Shown here in pieces: positions 12,483-26,243 of a DNA stretch of 64,000 nucleotides. The stretch's first letter is position 1, and the number at the start of each line of letters is the position of its first letter. The DNA is taken from positions 22,988 to 86,987 of the forward strand of contig KN834802.1 in assembly GCA_000827265.1 (NCBI GenBank), written 5' to 3'. Under the pieces are notes generated by a model, which was not told the origin of the DNA, ran no database searches, and saw only the letters and a program-made list of their open reading frames with translations. The position numbers were made by a program, and so were the translations under genes. This DNA comes from Collybiopsis luxurians FD-317 M1 (lineage: Eukaryota; Basidiomycota; Agaricomycetes; Agaricales; Omphalotaceae).

Positions 12483-12760
12483 AGGACCCAGCATGCAGTA
12501 CGTGTCCGACAATGCCGATTCCATATATGACTGGAGGTGTGGGCCCTTAGACTGAGCAATATTTATCGAAAAAGCAAACGCATGTTCTAACTAGGTTATT
12601 CTTAGCTCACCTGAGTGCCTGAATGCCTATGCTACTGACTACGTGTTCAGCTACTATCATGTTGTGGCAGTGGTTGGAAACTTCACAACAAACAATGCAT
12701 CTATCTTTGTTGGGTCTATGCCCACGCTGGCCTTGATTTTAGATCACGCGTGTCACTGTT
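12483..12760 (+). pseudogene. DUF6536 exon-3 relic
   Basis: A translated stretch reads QGPSMQYVSDN, then after a stop and a gap SSPECLNAYATDYVF and VVAVVGNFTTNN. These match the extracellular-loop part of exon 3 in copies A and D (GPDMQQ, PSQCLNAYATDF, VVVIGTNHT). Stops and missing flanking exons show it is dead. The same stretch recurs at 63895-64000. Confidence 0.6.
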
Positions 12761-15146
12761 CCTTAGCATTATACATTTGTGTTCATCAACTTCATCTGCA
12801 TTCAGCTCACTCGTGATGGGTTCTGCCCACTGCACCACTCTGTTGCTCGGAGAGTAAGATCTCATTTCCACCAATCACTGAACCAGTTACCAACCCCACC
12901 CCACCCCATCCAATTCTGAGCATTTTCAATCCGTTTAATGATTATTGAAAACATACAGCAACAAGAATGGTAGAGGTAGCATGTGCTGCTGACTTCTCAT
13001 AGCAAACGCACTGTTGGACATTAATCTAATATTTAATCAGGTTGCCTTGTATTTGAATAGGAAATCTGATTTGAAACTCAGTGTCATGAGTATTCAATAA
13101 TGATGTAACAGGTGGTTGTTTCACAGGGTTGCTAGCTACATAGATCCCAAGATTACTGTGTGATTAAAACCACAATTTGATGGGGTGTAATGTGCTGCAA
13201 TTAGTGATGGGGAGGATCGGGTCAGGGAGGGCTTAGGAGGGCTTGGGCTTGATATAATCTGAGCCCTGTCCCTGAGACAAGGCCCAGGACTTGGGCTCAA
13301 GGCAGTTGTAAAATGAAAATGATATATACGAAGTAATTAGAATACTGTTCAGCATTACACATACAAACTACTACGCTGGTGTCCCCCCTTTTTTGGTTTC
13401 TTTAGCGCAGTTTCACGCTCAGATTCAGATTTATTTCCACTATCCTCACTGCCGCTGTCTGTTCAGTAATCGGCACAAGTGTACCACATGCTGTAGGCTT
13501 TGAAGCTCATTTGGGAGGAAGAATATGAGAAGGATCTGGCAGGTCTCATTCACCTCTGGCCATTGTAAGAGGAAAGACAAAGAAGTTGTCGCTCCGATGA
13601 CTATTTATTCAGTAGCCCATTTGTTTGTGGTGTATCAATGCACAGGTTGTACTTGGGAAATTCACTAAATCAATGGATCCTGTTATGCGTTATGGTGGCA
13701 ATAACTCGTTACTTTATAGTAAATCATAGGGATCTTCACTAAGTTTATGATCTATCATACTTTATATCTACTCTTTTACTGCATTCCAACACATTTCGAT
13801 ACAAAAAAAATGCAAAATTTATGTGCATGAGAGCTCAGGTCAATATGCACTTAGTCATGTTAGGGTCACCACCCTAGGTATTTATGCTCACTGTTGCATA
13901 GAAAAGAGGTAACAGTACCAATAGAGTATGGTGAGCATTTCATTATCTTCATACCAAAATTCTAGATATACACTAGGGGTACTTTGAGACTCTCGAAAGC
14001 CCCAGCTGCCAGCTTTCCAAAATTCTGAGTCCTTCTGAGTCTTGAGCCGGTACTTCACTACATACATGACAAACGTTTAAGCTGAGAGTTTCAACCTGTT
14101 GCACTCAAACTGCTTGGAAAGGTATGGCAGCAGTGTATGCATTATAATTTCAATGTTGAACCACAACTGCCACCATCAAGGCTCAAAGATTCATCTCACA
14201 TGTTCCTCGAACCAGCAGTGAGTACTTAAAGTATTACCCACAATTTTGGAGGAGCTCTTAAAACATCTGACCTCGTTCTCCTAACCTTGCAGCAGGCATG
14301 AACTACCTTCCAGCCTACGAAAGGGTGCATTTCGACTTTCAAGCCTATCGTACTCGATGTCCGATGGATTGCCATTGTTAATTCACCACGTCCAATGACC
14401 CACTAAATGCAGCCTAAATTTTCAACAATATACACATGTACAGTATTCTCTTAATGTTCTCAACATTTGATTCTCTTCTCGGTTCTGAATTCCCATATCA
14501 TCGCCTTCAAATTCAATGGCATTGACAACAATAATGCTTCTGGCAGACTGCAGCATACTACCTGCAATCCTGGAGGCAATTGTAAAATCATTTACTCTGA
14601 CTTCGCCCAGGAGCTACATACTGCTAATCTGAGTGGGCTAAGTGGCACAGTTGAAAAAAGCGATGCTGACAAAATCTGCGTGTGGTTAGCCAAGCTGCAG
14701 CTTCTGAGAAGTGGATCGTGGGGATAAATACATCTACATTATAAAAAGCGGTTTCGAAAAGACAATTTCAACCAAATATGGCAACTCTTGCCTTCTGTGG
14801 AATTGTATACAGAAAGTGAGATCATGAATTTATCATAATTACACATTGGTAATACTGATAGTGCGTTAGGGGGGTATCTGAAAACTGGTCACAGATGAAT
14901 CATAACAACATCATTATTCTGTATCCCTCGCAGACTTTGCACTGGCTTTGAATACTGTACAGCAGTAGTAGAAAGAGAAGCAGTAAAAGAGTCATACAAT
15001 ACACAGGACCAGGAGTATACAAGAGCTTGCAGAAAAATATTCAGGTCATGGGGAGATCATAAGTAGGGAGAACAGTAGCGGCTGAACAGCTCAACAATCA
15101 TGGGATACAGAAAAGCAACCAGATGCCGTATCAACGAATGAATGAC
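12761..15146. other. Spacer with duplicated non-coding blocks
   Basis: No supported gene. The 13020-13190 part resembles 63520-63660 and 16080-16170, and 14290-14430 resembles 21420-21570, so the spacer consists of copies of upstream regions found elsewhere in the array. The 86-aa frame at 14467-14727 has no recognisable feature; part of it (about 14610-14680) resembles repeat sequence near 31480. Confidence 0.5.
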
Positions 15147-15640
15147 TTATTCATCCAGACCCTCCGACTCATGGAAGTCAGAAGACATTCGTGCATCTGA
15201 ACCTGATTCCAAAAATGTTCGCCACGTGCAGACGATGTTGTGAATAAACTCGGCAGTGGGGACGACTCGATCCCAATGAAAAATTCGCATCTTCAAGTAG
15301 TGAAGTGGGAAAGCAATCTTAGCACACATAACAGCAAGAAAAATTGTTGCAGAGCAGGGAGATAAAAGGCAAAGCTGAGCACCGGAACAGGACGTGTTGA
15401 GGAGTTTCGAGGACGTTACCACAGGCTCCGCAAACTTTCTGATTCCACTCATGTGGGTCCAGAAAACCGACTTTTGATGGTAAAGCGCAGATTATGAAAG
15501 GAGCGAGGTTGCCGCATAGTTGCCACATCCTGAGGGTGGATGGCAATGAATGTGTACCTGGATCAGGCAGGTAGTACCTGAGACAACGGGTGTGATACGA
15601 GGGTGAAGTGCAACCAACTAGCATTGCACCCTCTGTTTAT
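15147..15640 (-). mobile_element. Non-LTR retrotransposon 3' fragment (zinc-binding domain)
   Basis: The minus strand encodes CGACGNVLETPQHVLFRC, a C-x2-C-x9-H-x4-C cluster typical of the zinc-binding region after the reverse transcriptase of LINE ORF2, preceded by LRMWQLCGNLAPF and HEWNQKVC. The reading is split over two frames and no RT core is present. At 15730-15777 an 18-bp stretch (ctgaccgtcgtatcgact) is repeated in tandem. This is a short dead fragment; the family beyond 'LINE' is uncertain. Confidence 0.5.
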
Positions 15641-15844
15641 GGCTGTTATGGGAAGATTAATGAATTGAGCAGAGATATCGTGCAGAGGAGGGAGGGACTG
15701 TGAGCCAGGGAGAGGGCGGGATAGTGTTGATGGAATACTGACCGTCGTATCGACTCTGACCGTCGTATCGACTCTGAACTGCCGAAACAGTAATTTTACT
15801 TCACAATACCAGCCTTGATCACTAGGAAATACACTGCAACTCAT

Positions 15845-16457
15845 GTCTTTTGATCTGCTAACTGCAGACCCGTCTCAACGGCACAGGCTGCTGCTAGTAT
15901 ACTAATAATGGAAGCAGTGGAGTCACTGGAGTGTCCTGGGTCCCCATCAACGGAACTGTCAAAAATGAGCGAGGCTTTCCTCCTTTCATAAGTTCCCATG
16001 GTAAGTTTCATGTTAGACATTAATTAACTATATACAAAAATGGGAATCCTGGTTTGTAACTGACAGTCGCTAGGGTTAAGGATGATGTAGTGGATAATTG
16101 TTGCAAAGGGTTACTAGATACAGAGATCCTGATATTGATTGTTTAAATCATCTGTCTAAGTGTAGCACCTCCTGTTTTTGATGCCGGTAATTCCCCATAT
16201 TGTAAATAAACTAGGATAATATTAACGGATAGCTGTTAAGCATAAGAACTATCTGTCATACTCCAGATCTTTCGGAGCTGATGTTTGGTTCTGATATAGT
16301 ATCATTGCAAAAAGTATTTAGGTCATCCACACTTCCCACTAGACTTGAATCCTCTCAGTAAACAAAGCGTGTTTCAGGTGCAATTACCCCCTCACTTCTG
16401 TGATTCAAGTCATCGACTCTCCCACTGACCCTTGATACCTGGAACAAGCTGGAGTCA
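15845..16457. other. 5' flank of copy C
   Basis: Non-coding. The last 250 bases (from about 16200) resemble the regions just upstream of copies D (23500-23736) and E (31640-31920), including cactagacttgaatcctctc. This is probably the shared promoter region of the DUF6536 copies. Confidence 0.55.
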
Positions 16458-18960
16458 ATGTCAAGCATTACGGGATTGGTCCATCTCTTATTCTATATTG
16501 CTACTGTTATACCCAATGTTCACAGTCTTCAACTGCAACCTCTACAAAGACAGACCTTATACGCAGCTGTTTCAATGAACGATGATAGCGAGTATTTATA
16601 TAGGCGACCTGAAAGCACCTTACTCAGTGACCAGGACATCGATGTGTGGCATCAAAATAGCACTTCAGATTCTCAAACTACACTGCTGGGCTCGGAAGGT
16701 ACCTCTTCCGTTGACTTGCACACCTCAGAAAAGCATTCAGTTGGTAAATGGGGGATTCAGAACTGCAAATCCAGTTTGCTTACAGGCTGGAGATTCGGAG
16801 CGTGGTTAGCAACATCCCAAGCAGTCGCTGTTCTCTTTCTCAACATTGTCATATTAATTTAGAGCTCTGTTAGAGCTGGATGGAGTAGCAGCTGAGCAGT
16901 GTTTTAAGGTGACTGTGACACAGTAGGCCATGTTTCCATTGGGATCCATCTTGTCATTAACATTCTCAGCACCTTGTTACTTGGTGCAAGCAACTATGTC
17001 ATACAGAGTCTATGTGCTCCTACTCGGAGTGAGGTGGAAAAAGCACATTCAAGAGGATCTTGGCTGGATATCGGTGTGCAGAGTGTGAGAAATCTAAAAC
17101 ACCAGAGCCGCTCGAAGCGGACCTTATGGCTTGCCCTTTTCCTTTCTTCTATTCCACTGCATATTTTGTAAGTATTGTGAAACCAAAAAGATTCAGGGAC
17201 CTTACAGGCTTTCTAGTTATAACTCGACATTCTTTTCTACGTTGAGCGCCAATATATACAATATTTTTTTGGCACAAGGACCAGATATAACACAAATTGG
17301 TAATGGAACAAATTTACAGTTGTGTTACTTTGGCACAGGTTGCAAAAGTTCGGTCTACCCAGGAGAACTTCTCCCTCTAGGTTTAGGTCCATTGCCCGAC
17401 TGGGACATTCTCAATCCTTCTCAGTGCCTCCAAGCATATGCCACTGACTTTCTGTCTAATCGAAATGATGTTATTGTGGTGATAGGTACCAACCACACTG
17501 AGCCTAATGGCACATTATGGGGAGAACTGGGTTCTGTTTTCACTGCTTATATGACTATCCAACCTGGTTCAACATCATATGACTGGATCTGCTCAGATCC
17601 ATCGCGGGAGACTAATTGGTGTCCTAACTTCTCAGGATCTGTCTGTCCAGACCCCCAATTTTGTTCTTCTACTTGGAAAAACATTAACCCCGAAAAATGG
17701 GAACTAGCATGGACCATCAATTACGCCATCTGGTCTGATTCGACAAGTGTTAATTATTGCATCAGTCAACCAGCTGAGCCAAGATGTCAACTTCAATTCA
17801 ACCTACCGCTTTTAGCACTTGTCATTGCCTTTAACATTGTAAAGGTTGTGTGCATGGCTCTTGCTGCAATAAAGATCAATGACAAACCCCTTGTCACCGT
17901 GGGAGACGCTATCGCATCCTTTACGAATAATCCTGACCCTCACACAAGAGGCATGTGCTTGGCATTGCCAAGTCAGTTAAAGGTTCAGAGACAAAAACAG
18001 CCCATCACACCCCCGTTGGTTCAATATCGGCCGCAAAATATTCGCTGGTTAAATGCGGCTAGTAGGCGACATTGGACCTTGACCATTTGTCTGTATGTAC
18101 TGAAGTTCTATTGCCCACTTTTCTATGAACTAACTATAAACCTTTTTTCACAGCTTCACCTGTGCTATTTCCATTGTCCTTGGTCTTTTGGTCTTTGCAG
18201 TATTGAATCTAAGGTCAAGTGATACTAGTGGGCTTGACGCTCTCTGGGGATTGGGAATTGGTAAACCTCATACTCAAACAATCATTCGGAACTGGGCTAT
18301 ACCAGCACAGGGTTATGGTGCCCTTATTGCTTCAGTGCTTGTTGCCAATTCACCCCAGCTCATTTTTTCAATGATCTACATTGTTTTCAATAGTCTCTGC
18401 ACCACCCTTTTCCTAGCACGGGAATGGTCTTCATATGCAAATTCCCGCAAACCCCTTCGTGTTTCGAATCCTGAGGGCGAGCAACGGTCCACCTACTTTC
18501 TACAGATATCATATCGTTTTGGTCTTCCGTTAATGGCATACTCTACTGTCCTTCACTGGCTCGTCTCACAAAGCATCTTTCTTGTCAAAATTAATTACTG
18601 GTATGGCAATGAACCAGTTTCCTATTTCCAGAGGTTCAGTAGAGCTGCCAATATTTCAACCAGTTGCGGCTACTCTCCAATCGGAATGGTTCTTGGGGCA
18701 GTTGTTGCTGCCTCTCTGATTTTGATTGCACTTGCAATTAGCTTCTTCAGGCGGATTGACGGCAATATCCCACTTGTGGGTAGTTGTAGCGCTGCCATTT
18801 CAGCAGCCTGTCATCCCCCAGTGGATGGTGCGGATCCATTGAAACCAATGAAGTGGGGTGTTATTTGGATACGGACAATGACAGGAAGCAGGGTGTTGGA
18901 CATATCAGCTTTTCGAGTGGGGAAGTTTTACCGCCAATCCCTGGGAGTTACTATTGTTGA
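16458..18960 (+). pseudogene. DUF6536-type membrane protein, copy C
   Basis: The exon layout matches copy D: a 17-nt first exon (16458-16474), exon 2 at 16526-17167, exon 3 at 17217-18092 and exon 4 from 18154. The copy is broken. The first donor reads AT instead of GT. Exon 2 carries TAG, TGA and TAA near 16860-16905 where copy D has Trp, Gly and Gln. One T is lost near 18864, which shifts the frame before the conserved HISFSSGEVLPPIPG tail. Exon 3 is fully open. It is a recent pseudogene by its high similarity to D. Confidence 0.88.
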
Positions 18961-19649
18961 TTGTACTATATCAATTTCCAATCGACTCGGAGCTGTTACA
19001 GTGGTACCGTTGCTCAAGTTGTCGAGAATAGGTGCGGATATACCCACAGAATATTGATTTTATTTCGAGTTCGACATCTCCGTCTTCAATCTCGTGGATC
19101 CCCAATCTCGCGGATGCGACCGCTGTAGCGGCGTTGACAACTTCCGCAGGATGTATCCGTGTGCTATTCGGTCTGAGTAATTTCATTCTCACCTCCCAAT
19201 TACAGTCATGCAGCTTTCTTTGCTAGACAAGTTTCTGCGAAACTTTCTTAGGGCATACATCGGCAAGTTCCTCTAAGTCATCCCGCGCGCTGTCAAGCTA
19301 CACCTGCCAGACTGCGTATCCAGTTCAAAGCTGAAAAAGCTTGGGTATGATGATGTTCAAACTAACACCTCGGATCGGTTTCGAAAAAGCTCAGTGAAAG
19401 TCCGAGTCAGGGATACTTTTCAAATCGTACTACTACTATACCATTCTGCACTGCATAAATAAATCATCGATTAGCCATTAAGGCCCACTTAGAAGTCCAT
19501 GAGATTACTGCTGCCACTGTCAAAGCTTTGGCATTGGCATTACCTCCGCTCCCTCGCCTACCTCCCTCTCCTTTTCTTCGGAAGCCTGAAACCTCTTTTG
19601 TTCTTCCAACAGAGCCGCCACCACTCCCCATCCATCAAATTCCACTACT
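18961..19649. other. Conserved spacer between DUF6536 and rhomboid 3' ends
   Basis: No gene. The stretch 18978-19560 is closely matched by 26250-26850 and in part by 35210-35590: shared runs include gtggtaccgttgctcaagtt and the CT-rich part ending in cattacctcc. It holds the 3' flanks of both convergent genes. Confidence 0.7.
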
Positions 19650-21090
19650 ACTGCTGTTCGTAAGACCTACAAATCAAATCGGTGATTCGTCAAACCTCAA
19701 AAAAAATGTAGAGAAAAAGTAAACATACCCTTGACAATGATTATTCGCACTTGTCGGCCAACAGGATAGGTATCTGCATCCCTCACATGCTCCAATTCGA
19801 AAGTGAAGGATAGCGAAAAGAGGGACAGGGAGAAGAGAGAAAGGAGTGCGCATGAGCAACGGTTGATAAAGGAAAAGAATAAACGGCAGGAACGGGAGCC
19901 CCAAAGTCCAAAGAACCAGGATAAATGAGTGGGAGGGATACAACGTACCGGCATACGGATCCGAGGTATAGAAACTGCTAATTAACACCATGAACCAAAC
20001 AATAAAAAGCACCAGCGCGATCACACGACATGTCCATGTAATCAAACGATGGCGGGTCGTTACGGAGATGATGGGGTAGAAGGTGATTCCCGTTAAGGGA
20101 CCTACGAGGCTGGAACAACAGCGCAAACAATTATTAGGTCATACAAGAGAGGAGAAGGAAGGGACAAAGGAAAAGGGCGCTTACAATCCACCGAGATGTG
20201 CGAAGTTGTCGACATAAGGTATATACCCAATCGCAAAGCCAATCAATAATTCAATAGTCATCAGTATAAGCTTCAAAAAGCAAACGGACAAAATTCACCC
20301 GTCAGACGTATAACTTCGACAGAAGACAACCAACACTCACCCTTCTGACCGGCTTATACTGATGCTTCCAAAGTGCGTTCAAATCCACCCACCTCACCGC
20401 CGTCGTCTCAATTATCGCCCCAGACATTCCTGTCGAAGGCAAGCCAACCAACGAAAAATTCCTGCCCACCAGATTTCCACCATCTCCAATGCATAACACA
20501 CTATCAAAAACCCTCCAGACCCCATCTCCTTCTCCCCCTGCGCGTTTACCGTCAGTTGACATAGGAGATTTAGGACGATGTGGATGAACCCTGCGTGGAG
20601 GGAACAGATGTGGCAGTGCGGAAACAGTGGTTTGGGATGCCGGAGGAGAAACTGCTGAAACCTGAAACTTCTTCGAGGGGGCAGTTTATGGTTCTTGGGC
20701 TGGCGGAGTTGCTTATGCATGCGAGGAGGTCGTGGGGGGACAGAGATATTTTTCAAGCAGAGAGGGAAGCGGGCTCTGAGGTGAATCAGGGCTGAGCGTA
20801 GAGCTGACGCCTGACTGAGATAAGGCAGATGATTAGATGGGAGTAAGCTGTAGGAAACAACTGTCCAGAGGACACACATTTTTAACGATATCGCAGTTCC
20901 TTGCTGCTGCGACTGTTCCACCTCCTTAGAAATCTCCTCAACCATGACAACTGCTATCGTATATCTCAAGAACAGATAGATATTCCTCCCAGAGCCTCGT
21001 TTCTTGCTATCTCGCCTCTGTTCCACCGGCTCGGCACTGAATTGGAGTAAAAGCGGTTAGAATTGGACTAGACTTAAGGATGGACCTGGC
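19650..21090 (-). pseudogene. Rhomboid protease relic R2
   Basis: From 5' to 3' on the minus strand: VEQRRDSKKRGSGRNIY with first span (from 21041), an intron-like break, LHAGFIHIVLNLLCQ with the HxxxN motif, then after a frameshift GLPSTGMSGAIIETTA where R5 has GASGAIFG, FAIGYIPYVDNFAHLGGL with the catalytic-type His, ISVTTRHRLITWTCR, and the C-terminal CEGCRYLSCWPT. The N-terminal cytosolic part of about 170 residues is absent. The frameshifts and altered active-site surroundings make it a pseudogene. Confidence 0.8.
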
Positions 21091-23736
21091 GCTGGTTCAT
21101 TATTTGCGAAGAAACATGGGAATTGTTGGGGATGCGGAGATACGACATTGACGGATTGCTTGTAAGGATGAGTTGCGGAGTGATGGAAGTGAACTTAACT
21201 CAGGCCTTCAATTGGGAGACCGAGCCGAAGATGAAAGCGACTAAGAAGAGTTGGCACCGACCAATCGGACCGGCATGTCAACAGGATATTAGTACGACCA
21301 ACTTCCACCATAGCTGCCACTTGCCACCATGAATAATTCGTCTCGTGTACACCTCCGGCAATCCATGACGTCGCAGGATCCATAAACCATCTGCTCTTGC
21401 TCCTATCCTTGCACTAACTACTTACCAGGTATGTAGGCTATTTAGAGCGTTACAGCGTGCTTCGTTCAAGTCTATGTATCGTATCCAAAGCCCGATGGAT
21501 TGCGATCGGCTGCAATTATATCACCACGTCCCGTGGCACCTGGATGAATGCAACCTAACATTACAGTCTTCTTTTCCTAGGTTTGGCTTCCTATATCTTC
21601 GCTCTTGAATCCTTTACGCTCTTGAATTGATATACCAATAACGCCGAGTGTTTATTAATAAAATTAGGGTGAGCCCTAGCATTTATATGCCAGTGATTCC
21701 GCTGACACATACTAAAGAGTCTGCTCAGCCGTTTTTCACGATCGTTACCATCGATGGTTCTGCGACTCATTGCTATCCTCCTCATTACTTGTTTTCCAAC
21801 TTCCGTTCCTTAGTTCTCGAAGCCAAGAATGCTTTTACACCAAATGATTAACCACACGTGTATGCCAAGTACTCTAACATAGGAGTCCTATGAAAATTGA
21901 TTTGTTGATGTGAACTGATGTGAGTTGAGCGACAGATCAAGATAGGAATCGAGCAATGCTCCGGCGTTTCAGCCGGAACAGCGTACAAATATTGGTTTAT
22001 ATTTTGTAATACTTGGGTAGACTAGCTTTGCTCTTAATAATTTCCAGAAGGGACGGACTTGAGTAGACTGGAGAGTGCCAAATTATCTGATGGAAGCAAT
22101 TCGTCGAGTCCTAATACTTTGCCGTTGATAGATAAACCCCTCACAATATTGACTTCGGGCTTGTATACAATTTGCGCGTAATAGGTCACTCGAATTCTTC
22201 CTGTATGCTACATTCCTGCACGTACAGCGAGCGCTTTGTTCTTCGCACAATCCGCCCATGTTTCCGGGAAGAATTCTACTTTTGTTTAATGTCTAGTATC
22301 CAAGGGGCATGGATTATCGCTGAAATTTGGGCTGTTCTTCCACGTTTGCAATTCTATTTCTACCCTCGAAGTAGGCCATATGTATGTACGGAACATGCAC
22401 TTGCAGGACTTGACACTATTTCGCTTAACGAGCTGGACTAAACTATGAACGCCTCGGAATTTGAAAGGCCATTAGTTCGTTCCAGAGATGCCACTTCAAG
22501 CATCGTGGCAACCCTCTATACGATTCTGAATCAATCTCCGACAGGGGAGAAGAATTACGACCAATTTTCGGCCCCGATTATCCACTCGCTGGCATAATTG
22601 GTCTTGTCAAAAGTACACAAGCCGCGGAAACAGTTGTTATGGCTTTTACTTGCTCCTTTTTTGTTTCCTTGCACCCGGCTATTTCCCTTACCGCATGCGA
22701 TTTTCCGATTACGACTTTTCCTTTTTGTTCACCGTCGAAGAGGACAAACGGAGGTAGTCCCCAACTTCGCCAATACCTGTTTAAATATATACCAGTAGTG
22801 TTGATGGTCACCTTGATCGGGGTCTAATCTTCAACTTCAAAGCGGTAGGAGCGATTCTGTCAGTGCTTCGCGTCAGTCTAGATCCCGCGCCGTGTTACTC
22901 GGAACTCATTGGGGATCACTCAGCTAGCACCACTCTGGCATGTCTTTCAATACATTTAATGACACTGATGAAGCAAACTCCGATAAAACAACTCATTCCT
23001 TAATGTCCTGCTTGAAACCCATCCGCTGAACTCCGAATCTTTTGATGCTAATGCTTCTTGTCGGGTGCTATACAGTATGAAACGCAAGAAGGTCTTGCTC
23101 TTTCCGAACGATTGCAACAGTGCGTGACTGATTCTTAATACTTACTTGGGTGTGCGACCTCTGGAGCCCGTGTTTAATTCGGTGGTGTCTGCTGGCCTCT
23201 AAAATGCCTGAACAGTTTTATTATAAATTATCCTCACCATAAACTATTATATGGTTTGAAGCTATGTTCAGCTCAGATTGCACACTCTACGTTGAAATTT
23301 CCAGTTTGTTGGTTCAATTCCAAATTTAGTGCATCACATTCTTGTGCTTCTGTTAACTTCGGCATAACTGGGTGGAAAAAATAAATTTACCGAGTTCAAC
23401 GACAAGCGTGATAGTATTGAGATTACCTTGGAGACTGGGATCTTTCGAATTATCAGTCACACTGTTAATTTTCTGTTGTCAACACTTGTTCCCTATATTG
23501 TAAATGAACTGGCATGATCAATATCTGTCAAACTCCAGATCTTTCGGAGCTGATGCTTCGTTCCGATTTAGTATTTAGTATTTAGGTCGGCCGCGCTCAC
23601 AGTTTATGTCCCACCGGACTTGAATCCTCTCATTAAACGCAGTGCCTTACAGGGTATATTGACTTCCTTACATTTATTATTCAAGTTATTGATAATTCTC
23701 CCACTCATCCTTCGCACTTGGAACGAGCTTGAGTCG
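21091..23736. other. Spacer between divergent modules
   Basis: No supported gene. The left end continues rhomboid 5'-side sequence. 21420-21570 resembles 14290-14430. The right end (from about 23490) is the shared upstream region of the DUF6536 copies, with the string agatctttcggagctgatg found also near 16265. The small open frames at 22172-22441 and 22598-22827 show no known motif. Confidence 0.5.
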
Positions 23737-26243
23737 ATGTCGAGCACCTCGGGGTCTGTACATTCCTAATTCCATGACACTATCGTTTCATCCAATTGTT
23801 ACAGTCCTGCACTTCAATCTTTACGCCGGCAGACCTCATACACAGCTGTTTCGATGAAGGATGACAGCGAGTATTTATCCAATCGACCTGAAAGCACCTC
23901 ACTCAGTGACCAGGACATTGATGAGTGGCATCAAAATAGCACTTTAGATTCTCAAACTACATTTCTGGGATCAGGGGATACCTCTTCCATTGACCTGCGT
24001 ACCTCCGAAAAGCATTCAGTTAGGGAATGGGGGATTCAAAACTTCAAAGCCAGTTTGCCTACGGGCTGGAAATTTGGAGCGTGGTTAGCAACAACCCAAG
24101 CTGTTGCCGTTCTCTTTCTCAACATTGTCATATTGATTTGGAGCTCTGTTAGAGCAGGATGGAGCAGCAGTGGATCAGTATTCCAAGGTGACTGCAACAC
24201 AGTAGACCATGTTTCCATTGGAATCCATCTTGTCATCAACATTCTCAGCACCTTCTTACTTGGTGCCAGCAACTATGTTATGCAGAGTTTATGTGCTCCT
24301 ACTCGGAGTGAGGTTGACAAAGCACATGCAAAGGGATCTTGGCTGGATATTGGGGTACAGAGTGTGAGAAATTTGAAACACCAGAGCCGTTTGAAGCGGA
24401 CCTTATGGCTTGCTCTTTTCCTTTCTTCTATTCCACTGCATCTTTTGTAAGTGTTGTGAACCCAAAATGATTCACAGAGCTTACGCACTTTTTAGCTACA
24501 ACTCAACATTCTTTTCTACTTTGAGCGCCAATATATACGGTGTCCAGTTGGCACTAGGACCGGATCTTTCTCAAATTATCAATGGGAAGTTTCACTGGTA
24601 TTGTGACCCCTCCTTTTTTCCAGGCTCTACAGGCACTGAAGTGTGCCAGGATTCCATCAAAAATGATGAAGCGGAATTTTCGAGCTGGGAAATCCTGAAT
24701 CCTTCTCAGTGCCTCAATGCCTATGCAACTGACTTTCTGTCTGATCGAAATGAAGTTATTGTGGTGATAGGCACCAACCACACCGCTAATGGTACATTGT
24801 TTCAGGAATGGGTATTCCAAGCTTATATGACTATCCAACCTGGTTCAACCTCATATGATTGGATCTGCTCAGATCCTATCGTGGAGGATCAGTGGTGTCC
24901 TTCTGGTCTCAACTCATCAGCAATCTGTCCAGATCCCCAGTTTTGTTCTTCTGCGTGGAAACAAATTGACCCCGAAAAATGGGAACTAGCATGGGCCATC
25001 AATTACACCCACTGGACTGGTTCACTAGGTGTTAATTATTGCATCAGCCAACCAGCTAAACCAAAATGCCAACTCGAATTCAACCTACCGCTTTTAGCAC
25101 TTGTCATTGTCTTTAACATTGTAAAGGTTTTGTGCATGGCTCTTGCTGCAGCAAAGATCAATGACAAACCCCTTGTAACCATGGGAGACGCTGTTGCATC
25201 CTTCACGAATGACCCTGACCCTCACACAAGAGGCATGTGTTTGGCATTACCAAGTCAACTAAAGACTCAGAGACAAAAACGGCCTATTGTACCGGCGTTG
25301 GCACAATACCAGCCCAAAAATATTCGCTGGTTAACCGCGGCAAGTAGGCGACATTGGACCTTGACCATTTGTCTGTATGTATTCAAGTTCTGTTTCCCAC
25401 TTTTCATTGACCTCATACCTATGAACTTTTTCTCACAGTTTTGTCGGTGCTATCTCCATTGTTCTTGGGCTTTTGGTTTTCGCTGTATTGAATTTAAGGT
25501 CAAGTGGCACCAGCGGGCTCAAGGCTCTCTGGGAATTGGGCATTGGTAAACCCCACGCTCAAACCATCATCCGGAACTGGGCTATACCAGCACAGGGTTA
25601 TGGTGCTCTCATTGCCTCAGTCCTTGTAGCAAATTCACCCCAGCTCATTCTTTCAATGATCTACATTGTTTTCAACAATCTCTGCACCAGCCTTTTCCTA
25701 GCATTGGAATGGTCCTCATATGCCAACTTCCGGAAACCCCTTCGTGTCTCGAATCCATGTGGCGAGCAACGGTCCACCTACTTTCTACAGATACCATATC
25801 GTTTCGGTCTTCCATTAATGGCTTACTCTACTGTCCTTCACTGGCTCGTGTCCCAAAGCATCTTTCTTGTTAAAATCAACTACTGGTTCGAAAATGAGCA
25901 AGTTGTTGGGCAGTTCGGCAATAATGGTGCCGACATTTCGACTAGCTGCGGCTACTCTCCAATCGGAATGATTTTCGCAGCAATTGTTGCTGTCTCTCTG
26001 ATTTTGAGTGCACTTGCAATTAGCTTCTTCAGGCGGATTGACGGCAATATCCCACTTGTGGGTAGCTGTAGCGCTGCCATTTCAGCAGCGTGTCATCCCC
26101 CGACGGATGGTGCAGACCCACTGAAACCAATGAAGTGGGGTGTTATTTTGGATACGGACAATGACAGGAAGCAAGGTGTTGGACATATCAGCTTTTCGAG
26201 TGGGGAAGTTTTACCGCCAATCCCAGGGTATTACTATTGTTAA
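23737..26243 (+). CDS. DUF6536-type multi-pass membrane protein, copy D (intact)
   Basis: Exons 23737-23753, 23805-24446, 24496-25374 and 25439-26243 join to 2343 nt, 780 residues plus TAA, with no internal stop. Introns are 51, 49 and 64 bp (donors GTCTGT, GTAAGT, GTATGT; acceptors TTACAG, TTTTAG, TCACAG). The protein has a Ser-rich cytosolic-like N-terminus, then about eight predicted membrane spans: residues about 97-117, 142-165, 205-222, one in NLPLLALVIVFNIVKVLCM, and four in exon 4. A large loop in exon 3 has several N-x-S/T sites and paired cysteines, as an outward-facing domain would. The family (DUF6536, recognised from memory by GASNYVMQSLCAPTR and WLDIGVQSVRNL) has no known function. 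The 17-nt first exon is inferred; translation could start at the ATG at 23854. This is the only intact copy in the window. Confidence 0.87.
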
